Assembly (NCBI GenBank): GCA_002440765.1
Contig: DJVC01000040.1
Coordinates: forward strand, 1 to 17,837
Direction of reading: 5' to 3'
DNA length: 17,837 nt
DNA from: a bacterium UBP3_UBA6266
GTDB lineage: Bacteria; Auribacterota; UBA6266
How positions within the stretch are numbered: the first letter of the stretch is position 1; every line of letters starts with the position of its first letter. The position numbers and the translations under genes were made by a program. The notes beneath the pieces are model-generated. The model saw only the letters and a program-made list of their open reading frames with translations, made no database searches and had not been told where the DNA came from. Of the stretch, positions 1 through 7,051 are shown piece by piece.

Positions 1-1736
1 CTCTTGCCGATAGAATGCTGGAAATAACGGGTTCGATTGATAAGCGTGAATTCCGTGAGCAGGTCCTTGATGATATGGATTTAGAGCGGGAAAGGGGCAT
101 AACCATTAAGGCGCATCCTGTCCGCATTGATTATAAAGCTGACGACGGGCAGACATATATGCTTAATATCATCGATACCCCCGGCCATGTTGATTTTGCC
201 CACGAAGTTTCAAGAAGCCTTGCTTCCTGTGAAGGCGCGCTTTTACTTGTGGATGCTTCTCAGGGAGTGGAAGCTCAGACAGTCGCGAATATACATCTTG
301 CATCCAGCTACGGTTTAAAAATAATTCCTGTTATCAACAAGGTTGATTTACCTAACGCAGATGTGGAAAGTGTTAAACACCAGATTGAAGATATCCTGCA
401 GATTCCGGCCGATGACGCGGTTCTGACGAGCGCAAAGACGGGTAGGGGAATAAAAGAGCTCCTCGAAAGGATTATTGACCAGATTGATCCGCCCGCCGTT
501 CCGGGCGTGAACAAATTAAAAGCGCTTGTATTTGATTCAGTATATAACTCTTTTCGCGGTGTGATACTGCATATAAGAATGTTTGGCGGAAAAATAGGCA
601 AGGGTATGAAGATTTTTTTAATGGGGAGGAACAAGATATTCGAAGTCGTGGAGGTAGGTATCTTTAAACCCAAAGCAACTCCTGTCAGTGAACTTCTATG
701 CGGGGAAGTTGGCTATGTCATCTCTAATATCAAGGATGCTTCGGATATTATCATCGGCGACACTATCACAAGCGAGAAGGACCCTGTTTCGGAAGCGGTT
801 CCGGGATTTAAGCAGATACATCCTATGGTTTACAGCGGAGTTTATCCTTCCAACAGCGCGGATTATCCGGATTTGAAAAGCGTTCTCGAAAAATTTTCTT
901 TAAATGACGCTTCCCTGAAATTTGAACCCGAAAATTCCGCGGCGCTCGGTTTCGGTTTCAGATGCGGATTCCTCGGTCTGCTGCACATGGAAATATTCCA
1001 GGAAAGGATAGAGAGAGAATATAGCCTGGATATTGTGATGACCCATCCGAGCGTTATATACAGGATTAACCTGAAAGGCGGCGAACAGGTATCTATAGAT
1101 AATCCGTTAAAATTACCTCCCGTGAATGAAATAGATAATATTGAAGAGCCGTTTGTGAAAATGTTTGTAATATGCCCGACTGAATCACTGGGCTCTATTA
1201 TTCAGATTTGCAGGGACAGAAGAGGGGATTTGCTGCAGACAGAGACACTCGATCAGAGGAGAGTGCTGATGACCTTTGATATGCCCATGAATGAGATTAT
1301 AATCGATTTTCATGATAAGATAAAATCTGCGACAAGAGGTTTTGGTTCCATGGATTATGAGTTTGACAGATATAAGACATCAAATATCGTTAGACTTGAG
1401 ATTCTTGTTAACGGAGAACCGGTTGACGCTTTTTCGACGCTTGTGCATTCGTCCAAAGCTGAGACAAAAGGAAGGCAGATAACTGAAAAATTGAAGGAGC
1501 TTATTCCCCAACATCTTTTCCAGATACCGTTGCAGGCCTCTGTGGGAGGCAAGGTAATCGCCAGGAGCAACATAAAAGCGCTAAGGAAAGATGTAACTGC
1601 AAAATGCTACGGCGGGGATATAACCAGGAAGAGAAAGTTGCTTGAAAAACAAAAGGAAGGCAAAAAAAAGATGAAGTTGGTAGGGAAAGTCAATATTCCC
1701 CAAAGAGCGTTTACCGCCGTGTTGAAAAACGATTAA
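1..1736 (+). CDS. lepA: Elongation factor 4 (LepA), 5'-truncated by window edge
   Basis: LepA/EF4 is a ribosome-associated translational GTPase. The reading frame is open from base 3, encoding LADR before the first in-frame Met (base 15). In the family this LADR follows the P-loop GHVDHGKST-type motif, so only about the first 20 residues, including G1, lie outside the window. Counting from that Met, G2 is near residues 26-35 (RERGITIKAH), G3 is DTPGHVDF (54-61), G4 is NKVDLP (109-114) and G5 is SAKTG (139-143). The EF-G-like domains follow (FRCGFLGLLHMEIFQERIERE). The LepA-specific C-terminal domain is present (GGDITRKRKLLEKQKEGKKKMK), ending in PQRAFTAVLKND. The visible length, about 577 residues, fits a family norm near 600. 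lepB follows 15 bp downstream, so the two are probably one transcript, a common arrangement. The Met at base 15 is not the true start. Confidence 0.97.
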   Translation, partial: LADRMLEITGSIDKREFREQVLDDMDLERERGITIKAHPVRIDYKADDGQTYMLNIIDTPGHVDFAHEVSRSLASCEGALLLVDASQGVEAQTVANIHLASSYGLKIIPVINKVDLPNADVESVKHQIEDILQIPADDAVLTSAKTGRGIKELLERIIDQIDPPAVPGVNKLKALVFDSVYNSFRGVILHIRMFGGKIGKGMKIFLMGRNKIFEVVEVGIFKPKATPVSELLCGEVGYVISNIKDASDIIIGDTITSEKDPVSEAVPGFKQIHPMVYSGVYPSNSADYPDLKSVLEKFSLNDASLKFEPENSAALGFGFRCGFLGLLHMEIFQERIEREYSLDIVMTHPSVIYRINLKGGEQVSIDNPLKLPPVNEIDNIEEPFVKMFVICPTESLGSIIQICRDRRGDLLQTETLDQRRVLMTFDMPMNEIIIDFHDKIKSATRGFGSMDYEFDRYKTSNIVRLEILVNGEPVDAFSTLVHSSKAETKGRQITEKLKELIPQHLFQIPLQASVGGKVIARSNIKALRKDVTAKCYGGDITRKRKLLEKQKEGKKKMKLVGKVNIPQRAFTAVLKND

Positions 1737-1751
1737 CATAAAGGAGATACC

Positions 1752-2627
1752 GTGAAAAAAATAACAGAGGTAAAAAAATATCGGGATACAAAAAAGGCTT
1801 ATAAATCGGTCAAAGAACTCATAAAAAGAGCAAAGAGGGAAAAGGGCAGAGACTGGTATCAAAGCGCCATGAAGACTATATCTGAAGTCAGGCAGGCATT
1901 GAAGGGCAGGCGGGACATCGATGCCGCATTACAGAAAATATTACTGCTTGAAGACGAATTGCGAAGATATAAAAAAGGGGCTTTCAGGGAATTTATTGAG
2001 TCTCTTTTATGGGCGGGCATACTTGCTTTGATAGTCCGCGGATTATTTTTACAGCCTTTTAAGATTCCGACCGGCTCCATGGAGCCGACACTTCACGGAT
2101 CCTATGATAATGGAGACAGGATTTTTGTTAACAAAATTATTTTTGGGTTAAGATTACCGTGGATTGCTTATGACAAAGAAAGGCAGCCTATCCCGTTACA
2201 ATTAAAATATTCTCCCGTAATAGTTCCTGTAAAAGAACCCGAAAGATGGGATATAGTTGTTTTTCAGACAAGAAACATAATAGGACTTGACCAGCATAAG
2301 GATTATATAAAGAGGGTTATAGGGCTTCCCGGGGAAACAATTGAAATTAAAGATGGGGATATATATGTAGGCGGTAAAATCGCGCCCAAACCCGCAGGTC
2401 TTAAAGATATCTATTACAGAAACACTGACTTTTCGGATTTTGACGGGGAATACGGTCAAAGAGGCCGCGCAGTGCAAATACCCGAAGATATGTATTATGT
2501 TCTCGGCGACAACAGCGATAACAGTAAGGACAGCAGGTATTGGGGATTTGTGCCGAGAGATAACATCCTCGGAAAGGCTTTTTTTGTATGGTGGCCTGTA
2601 TCCGCAAGATGGGGACATTTAAAATAA
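1752..2627 (+). CDS. lepB: Type I signal peptidase (LepB) with long charged N-terminal extension
   Basis: This membrane Ser/Lys protease removes signal peptides from exported proteins. The start is GTG at 1752, with AAGGAG at 1741-1746 (5-nt spacing). Of 291 residues, the first ~78 form a very Lys/Arg/Glu-rich, probably helical segment. One hydrophobic segment follows at about residues 82-100. Box B PTGSMEPTL contains the catalytic Ser109. Box D, DYIKRVIGLPGE, contains the general-base Lys187. Box E, GDNSDNSKDSR, is at 252-262, and WGFVP follows. A single membrane segment followed by the catalytic domain resembles the Bacillus-type topology rather than the two-segment E. coli form. The N-terminal extension is unusual in length. 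Its likely clients in this window are the secreted proteins at 4017-4589 and 11867-12475; the lipoprotein at 9513 would instead need signal peptidase II. Confidence 0.95.
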   Translation: MKKITEVKKYRDTKKAYKSVKELIKRAKREKGRDWYQSAMKTISEVRQALKGRRDIDAALQKILLLEDELRRYKKGAFREFIESLLWAGILALIVRGLFLQPFKIPTGSMEPTLHGSYDNGDRIFVNKIIFGLRLPWIAYDKERQPIPLQLKYSPVIVPVKEPERWDIVVFQTRNIIGLDQHKDYIKRVIGLPGETIEIKDGDIYVGGKIAPKPAGLKDIYYRNTDFSDFDGEYGQRGRAVQIPEDMYYVLGDNSDNSKDSRYWGFVPRDNILGKAFFVWWPVSARWGHLK

Positions 2628-2645
2628 CAGTCACTCTGCTAAGCG

Positions 2646-3581
2646 ATGGAAAAGAGAATATTAATAGTAGATAATGATCTTGAGATTATCTATCTTCTGA
2701 GACTTCTGCTTGAATCCGAAGGTTATAATGTGTCTATTGCCCGGAGCGGGGAGGAGGCGCTGAACGAATTCAAATTCAACGATAGCTTTCCCGATGTGGT
2801 GTGCATAGATATTATGATATCGGATAGCGACGGGTATAAAATCTGCCATCAGATAAAAGAAATCACAAAATTCAGCGATTATGTTCCAATAATTTGTATG
2901 ACCGCAAAAGGGGATTTGGAAACAAAGATCAAAGGTTTCGAAGAAGGGTGTGATGATTTTCTGGTTAAACCGGTAGCCCCGCAGGAATTAATAGCGCGGG
3001 TGAAAAATATGATAAGGATGAAAAGGCTGCATGATGAACTCAGAAAAAAGAATTTAGAACTGGCGGAAATGGCGATAAAAGACGAGCTAACTGGATTGTT
3101 CAATCTAAGGCATCTGAATTCATACCTTCGCCAGGAGATGAACAAATCAAAACGCTATTCGCTGTCATTGAGCTGTATCGGAGTGGATGTGGATTTATTT
3201 AAAAAGGTTAACGATCAATACGGACATGCCGCAGGCGATTATGTACTGCAAAAAATTGCGGATATTATGGTTGAATGTAAACGCTATAATGATGTGATAT
3301 TCCGGCCTTCCGGTGATGAATATATTATAATAGCGCCGGTTACTTCTGCGGCGGATGCGGAAAGATTTGCGGAAAGGGTAAGAAAAGAGGTTGAAAGCCA
3401 TGTTTTTAAATATGAAGAGCATAATATAAAGATTACAATAAGCGCCGGCATAGCCTCGTTTCCTGAGCATGTGATACAGGATGAAGAGGATTTAAGGAAG
3501 AAGACGGATAAAGCCTTATATTTTTCCAAACTTAACGGAAGAAACAGCACAAGCGTATACAATCCGGAATTGGTAGGATAA
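2646..3581 (+). CDS. Response regulator with degenerate GGDEF domain (PleD-like)
   Basis: A 311-residue protein with an N-terminal CheY-like receiver (residues ~1-122) and a C-terminal GGDEF domain (~142-308). Receiver landmarks are the acidic pair D9/D11, phospho-acceptor D55 (VCIDIM), T86 (CMTAK) and K108 (FLVKP). The linker at ~122-142 is a charged helix. In the GGDEF domain the entry motif KDELTGLFNLRHL (145-157) and DVDLFKKVNDQYGHAAGD (181-198) are typical. The active-site loop reads SGDEY (222-226) instead of GGDEF/GGEEF. An RxxD inhibitory I-site (R213-YN-D216) lies five residues upstream of it, as in c-di-GMP-feedback-inhibited cyclases. It may be a weak diguanylate cyclase or a c-di-GMP receptor; sequence alone cannot decide. 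There is no good Shine-Dalgarno. It starts 18 bp after lepB and may be co-transcribed. No cognate histidine kinase is in the window. Confidence 0.93.
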   Translation: MEKRILIVDNDLEIIYLLRLLLESEGYNVSIARSGEEALNEFKFNDSFPDVVCIDIMISDSDGYKICHQIKEITKFSDYVPIICMTAKGDLETKIKGFEEGCDDFLVKPVAPQELIARVKNMIRMKRLHDELRKKNLELAEMAIKDELTGLFNLRHLNSYLRQEMNKSKRYSLSLSCIGVDVDLFKKVNDQYGHAAGDYVLQKIADIMVECKRYNDVIFRPSGDEYIIIAPVTSAADAERFAERVRKEVESHVFKYEEHNIKITISAGIASFPEHVIQDEEDLRKKTDKALYFSKLNGRNSTSVYNPELVG

Positions 3582-3605
3582 AACAATATTATCGGGTTGA
3601 ATCAG

Positions 3606-3642
3606 GGGTTATAGATTAAGCATTCTATAACCCGTTTTTTTT
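3606..3642 (+). terminator. Intrinsic terminator after the response regulator
   Basis: The arms GGGTTATAG (3606-3614) and CTATAACCC (3625-3633) pair perfectly. One more A-T pair (3615/3624) extends the stem, leaving an 8-nt loop. One G follows, then eight T (3635-3642). It lies 24 bp past the stop codon, so it closes the lepA-lepB-regulator transcript. No A-run precedes the left arm, so it should act only on the + strand. Confidence 0.85.
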
Positions 3643-3800
3643 ATTTGAACATGGGGGAGTGGCTGTATTTAAAGATACCTTATTATAGGCAAAAGCGGGC
3701 GGGTCATAATTCAGTTACGTTATAAGACGTTTAGTAAAACATCCTATAACTAGAATTATAACCCTGTTTTAGGCCGGTATTGTAACGTCCGATAATATAT

Positions 3801-3816
3801 CTTATGTAAACATAAG
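3801..3816. repeat. 16-bp palindrome CTTATGT-AA-ACATAAG
   Basis: Perfect 7-bp inverted arms (CTTATGT / ACATAAG) around AA, within the AT-rich part of the intergenic gap. No T-tract follows on either strand, so it is not an intrinsic terminator. It could be a protein-binding site, but no adjacent promoter supports that. Confidence 0.5.
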
Positions 3817-3877
3817 CATATAGCAAATATACCCCAAAAAAATATATAAAGCTCTATTGCGCAATGAATTATGAATA

Positions 3878-3944
3878 TGTGGAAATCCCTTGTGGAAATA
3901 CTGTGGATGAATGCTGTTAGTAATATGTGCTTAGCTGTGGAGAG
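3878..3944 (-). promoter_or_regulatory. Cluster of four DnaA-box-like motifs
   Basis: TGTGGAAAT (3878-3886), TGTGGAAAT (3891-3899), TGTGGATGA (3902-3910) and TGTGGAGAG (3936-3944) share orientation. Start-to-start spacings are 13, 11 and 34 bp. Read on the - strand they end in TCCACA, the conserved half of the DnaA box TTATCCACA. The best copy, TCATCCACA, has one mismatch and the others two. Their different phases relative to the overlapping open frame argue for a DNA-level signal rather than a peptide repeat. Function is unproven, and the match may be chance. Confidence 0.35.
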
Positions 3945-4016
3945 TTCTTTCCCTATTAAGGGTACATTGTCTGTTGCAGATATACTTATGAGCGGTCGTA
4001 TGGCTGTTTTTAATGA

Positions 4017-4589
4017 CTATTGGCCGGATTCAAGGTCTTTGGGGTTTATGTAGGACATCGGCTTGTATTTTTTTGTTTTCTTGGATTTAAGCCCCCAGAG
4101 AGACCCTCCTCCCATGCAGATTCCCGCGGATTCTATATTCATTGGGTCAAATGTACCGTAAAACATTATCATTCGCTTATCTGTTTTTCCGACCGGCACG
4201 TTAACCGCTGAGAATTCAAGTAAAAACTCATCGCCCATTACCCATGCTGCGGTCTTCCTGGCATCATAGGCTTCGAATACAGCCCCATCGAAAGTGACAA
4301 CTTTCACTCCCCCATACTGCGTATCAAAAAGGACGTCTTTTTTGCCTTCTATGTTGTTAATATATATCATAGCTATTGTTATTTCGCTTTTTGTGATCCT
4401 TTCCCATTTATGTTCTAATTCGTGCATGTCCTGCGGGTTAAAAAAAGAAACGACAAGTTGGCTTCCTTTATATTCATATATCCAGGCGGAAACAGCCTTT
4501 ATCGTTTCCTCTTCATTTTCATCCGCTGAAAAAACGGGAAATGATAATAGAATGATTGAAAGAAATATAAAAAAGAATTTTTTTTTCAT
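4017..4589 (-). CDS. Secreted protein of unknown function
   Basis: A 190-residue protein I do not recognise. It starts with a textbook Sec signal peptide: KKK n-region, hydrophobic core at ~5-19, and probable signal peptidase I cleavage after residue 22 ([10 protein letters not shown]). No lipobox Cys is present, so the mature protein (~168 residues) should be periplasmic or released. The mature part opens with an acidic stretch, then alternates short hydrophobic strands ([49 protein letters not shown]), suggesting a mostly beta fold. A Gly-rich segment ([20 protein letters not shown]) and a hydrophilic tail follow; the only Cys is in ICMGG. Its ATG overlaps the stop of the upstream Cys-rich gene as ATGA, so translation is probably coupled and the two products may work together. 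No terminator was seen after it. Confidence 0.8.
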   Translation of the reverse strand: MKKKFFFIFLSIILLSFPVFSADENEEETIKAVSAWIYEYKGSQLVVSFFNPQDMHELEHKWERITKSEITIAMIYINNIEGKKDVLFDTQYGGVKVVTFDGAVFEAYDARKTAAWVMGDEFLLEFSAVNVPVGKTDKRMIMFYGTFDPMNIESAGICMGGGSLWGLKSKKTKKYKPMSYINPKDLESGQ

Positions 4590-4798
4590 TTTGTAACCTG
4601 GCCTTTTTTATGTATCCGTATAAAATGTTCGAAGGACCTGTCATAAGTTTTTTCCGCGTCGTCCGGAAAACAGCATGCCGGCAGTTCCCTCATTGATAGA
4701 TGATATCTTATGCATTCGCAGCAGATACCCTTTCTTGAGCATGGTTCATATGAACAATTGCAATTAGTTGTGTTTTTTTGCCTGTTTTTACATTCCAT
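4586..4798 (-). CDS. Small Cys-rich protein, DUF6485-type
   Basis: From the chosen ATG the product is 70 residues with nine Cys: MEC start, CNC (CxC), [10 protein letters not shown], then PACCFP. It matches from memory the DUF6485 pattern (MEC..., CxCxxxxCxRxGxCCxCxxYH, ELPAC-F-P, EKTYDRSxExFI). The Cys spacing suggests a metal or Fe-S site, but no function is established. A GTG at 4813 would add MRAKP. I prefer the ATG at 4798 because family members begin MEC; neither start has a convincing Shine-Dalgarno. The stop overlaps the next gene's ATG by 4 nt (ATGA), indicating translational coupling with the secreted protein. A possible leftward promoter (TTGCAG at 4845-4850, TATAGA at 4824-4829, only 15-bp spacing) is weak. 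The 4820-4826/4853-4859 arms (AAAGTCT/AGACTTT) flank it. Confidence 0.8.
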   Translation of the reverse strand: MECKNRQKNTTNCNCSYEPCSRKGICCECIRYHLSMRELPACCFPDDAEKTYDRSFEHFIRIHKKGQVTK

Positions 4799-4873
4799 CG
4801 GTTTGGCCCGCACTTTATAAAAGTCTATAATAATGAAGGAAAATCTGCAAGGAGACTTTACGGTTAAATTTCC

Positions 4874-7048
4874 TCAGGCAGACCATATCCGGCTTTCGAA
4901 TTCAACGGAAGGAAGCATTACCCGGAGGTATCCTGATGATGGCACCTGGTCGATTAAAACCTTTTTTTCGAGGATAGAAATCCTGAGGTCCAGCAGTTTG
5001 ACGTTTTTCTTTCCGATATATTTGATCGGCACGGCAAATTCGATTATGTCTCCGAAAGAGATATTGCTTTTCAGAGACATCTCCCTGCCGGAGGATTCGT
5101 TTTTGATAAGAAGCTCCGGAGGTTCAAGGGTTAACGTAAGTTTTGTTGATTCTTTTTGAAAATAAGAGAAGGAAAAAAGTAATGTAATATCTTCAAGCAG
5201 ACTTCTTTTTTGAATAAATCTCTTTTCCGGGTCTATTCTGAAAAAAATGCTGTTCTTGTCAAATCCATAGTAAAAACCCGTAAACATTGAGGTTGCCCTG
5301 TGCATAACGGCTCCGGACCTTTCGAGCGATTGATAATATGCCGCGCTTCTCCACTCATAAAAATCCGATATTTGCCCGTCGATTAAGGGGTGAATGTAAT
5401 CGGACGGTATTTTTATTTCGGGGTTGTTATCGGTTGTCTCGGTTATAGGCGTATATACGTGTTCGGGTATGGGATTATTCAGCCTTTTATATATGGATAT
5501 CACATTAGCCCTGAAAAGCCCGTCAAAAAGGTCATCGAATTCGCTTGTATTGATGTCTCCATACCACCAGAACCAATCGCTGGCCTCCGCAATATAAAGC
5601 TTTTCAAGTATGCCGGCTTTTAAGTCAATGTCCTGATTCCCTGCCGCCTTTTCTTCAATAAGGCTTCTGACATCAGCAAGTATATCCCATGCCTGGTTTT
5701 TGTACTTATCCCCTATCCATATCCTGAAATTATGAGAAATCCAGGATCCGGGAAAGATGTTTTTTAGAACGGCGCGGGGTTTGTTGTGTATGATAAAATC
5801 CGAAACGGTAGTACTCTTGAGTTTTTCCGATTCGCTGATTTTGGAAAATAATCTGTTTAAAAAAGCGATTCCGCCTTTATGATAGTATTCCCATGGATTT
5901 TCTCCGTCCAGGATGAGGGAAACCAATCCCGGTGTTCCGGCGCCGGCGGTGATGTCAGAGACCGAAGAAATACCGGCAATAAGGTCGTCAGAGGCTTTAT
6001 CCGGATCCATACGGCTGTAAACAAAGCCGATTTTATCCGAAAGGATATGGTCTCTGAATATAATATTTATTTCTGCCCCCCCTATTTCAAGCCTGTAGGG
6101 CTGGTAGAGGGATTTTTTTTCATAATTGTCTTTTAAGGTTTTACTTAATATTTCTTCATCGGTAGCTGTCCACATGAAACCGTTTTGGGACAGCATAGGT
6201 ATGATTTCATCGCAGACCGAACCTTCAGACGGCCACAGACCCAGAGGTTTCCTGTTGAAATGGAGACTGTATTCATCAACAGCTTTTTTTATCTGATTCA
6301 GGGCGTCTTCCGGATGGTGAAAATTATTGTCCGGCAGAACGGTTGCCGATTCCGATTTAACAGCGTACCCGGAATCAATCAATAAAGGCAGTATAGGATG
6401 ATTGAACGGGCTTATACTTATTTCAATCTGTCTTCTGTCCTGCAGTTTTTTGTAAAGAGGTATAACTTTGCCTATTATTTCAAACTGGGTTTTTATGATA
6501 TCGGTTTTATCTTTCTCGACGAAGGAATGCCCTTTCTTCCTTAATTCGTTTAAATACGGGTAATCTTTTACCGCATAAGGCCCCATCCACGCGAGATTGA
6601 ACCAGACTTGTAAATCCAGTATATCCTGGTTTGAGATCTTTTCCGCGTAGTTTAGCGCATCCTGCCTGGATTTTATCTGTTTGCGGATCAGGAGAAGGTT
6701 TTTGTATCCGGGAAAGGGGTCCACCATGGTTTCCCAGTTTAGTGAAAAAAAGTTCCACAGGATTTCCTGTTTTTCTTTTTTTCGGAGATCGGATGCGGGT
6801 TTCAGGGAAAGTTGCAGAAAGGTTTCTTTGATTCTGCCGGAAGCATATTCCGACAACTGGTTAAGAAGTGAACCCGAAAAATTGAATGTTGAGTGGAAAT
6901 GGGGAAAATCTTCATGTAATCTTGCCATATCGTAGTACCCTTTTACGGCATGAAGCCTGACCCATGGAAGCAGATAACAATCTGTTTCGGGGTGTTTGTA
7001 GCAAGGTTGGTGCATATGCCAGATGAAAGCAACGTGTAGGCTGCTCAA
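4874..7048 (-). CDS. Glycoside hydrolase family 57 protein (alpha-glucan acting)
   Basis: A 724-residue cytoplasmic enzyme (no signal peptide) of the GH57 type that includes amylases and amylopullulanases. The conserved regions appear in order: HMHQP (11-15), WFNLAWMGP (149-157), ISPFNHPILPLL (212-223), and GLWPSEGSV (270-278) with likely nucleophile E275. FRDHILSDKIGF (331-342) follows with a likely acid/base Asp (D338 by family alignment from memory), then LILDGENPWEYY (378-389). Residues ~430-520 form the helical region (WIGDKYKNQAW). Residues ~550-724 (HPLIDGQISDFYEW, MHRATSMFTGFYYGFD) resemble a C-terminal DOMON/glucodextranase-like carbohydrate-binding domain. The start is TTG at 7046-7048, chosen because GGAG lies 9 nt upstream inside the last codons of galT and the protein opens directly with the first GH57 strand. 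It is the last gene of the operon. Exact specificity (debranching, alpha-amylase or glucanotransferase) is not determinable here. Confidence 0.9.
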   Translation of the reverse strand: MSSLHVAFIWHMHQPCYKHPETDCYLLPWVRLHAVKGYYDMARLHEDFPHFHSTFNFSGSLLNQLSEYASGRIKETFLQLSLKPASDLRKKEKQEILWNFFSLNWETMVDPFPGYKNLLLIRKQIKSRQDALNYAEKISNQDILDLQVWFNLAWMGPYAVKDYPYLNELRKKGHSFVEKDKTDIIKTQFEIIGKVIPLYKKLQDRRQIEISISPFNHPILPLLIDSGYAVKSESATVLPDNNFHHPEDALNQIKKAVDEYSLHFNRKPLGLWPSEGSVCDEIIPMLSQNGFMWTATDEEILSKTLKDNYEKKSLYQPYRLEIGGAEINIIFRDHILSDKIGFVYSRMDPDKASDDLIAGISSVSDITAGAGTPGLVSLILDGENPWEYYHKGGIAFLNRLFSKISESEKLKSTTVSDFIIHNKPRAVLKNIFPGSWISHNFRIWIGDKYKNQAWDILADVRSLIEEKAAGNQDIDLKAGILEKLYIAEASDWFWWYGDINTSEFDDLFDGLFRANVISIYKRLNNPIPEHVYTPITETTDNNPEIKIPSDYIHPLIDGQISDFYEWRSAAYYQSLERSGAVMHRATSMFTGFYYGFDKNSIFFRIDPEKRFIQKRSLLEDITLLFSFSYFQKESTKLTLTLEPPELLIKNESSGREMSLKSNISFGDIIEFAVPIKYIGKKNVKLLDLRISILEKKVLIDQVPSSGYLRVMLPSVEFESRIWSA

Positions 7049-7051
7049 TTT

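Larger units (their letters stand above)
3582..4016. other. 435-bp intergenic region between converging operons
   Basis: Besides the terminator at 3606-3642, this gap holds an AT-rich stretch (about 3791-3880, roughly one quarter G+C by hand count), a 16-bp palindrome (3801-3816) and four TGTGGA motifs (3878-3944). An open frame at 3871-4053 has no ribosome site or recognisable product and runs into the end of the opposite-strand gene, so I do not call it. No tRNA fold or riboswitch was recognised. The flanking genes point into the gap from both sides, so it is not a promoter region for either neighbour in the ordinary sense. Confidence 0.6.

Noticed and set aside
2202..2618. 138-residue - strand frame opposite lepB
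   Set aside because: Shadow of the LepB catalytic region, with no ribosome-binding site.
3791..3944. Calling this segment oriC outright
   Set aside because: No origin-associated genes are nearby, the motifs are imperfect, and neighbouring genes converge on it rather than diverge from it. It is kept only as a lead.
3871..4053. 60-residue open frame in the intergenic gap
   Set aside because: No ribosome-binding site, no recognisable product, no codon-phase regularity in its internal motifs, and its 3' end runs into the opposite-strand secreted-protein gene.
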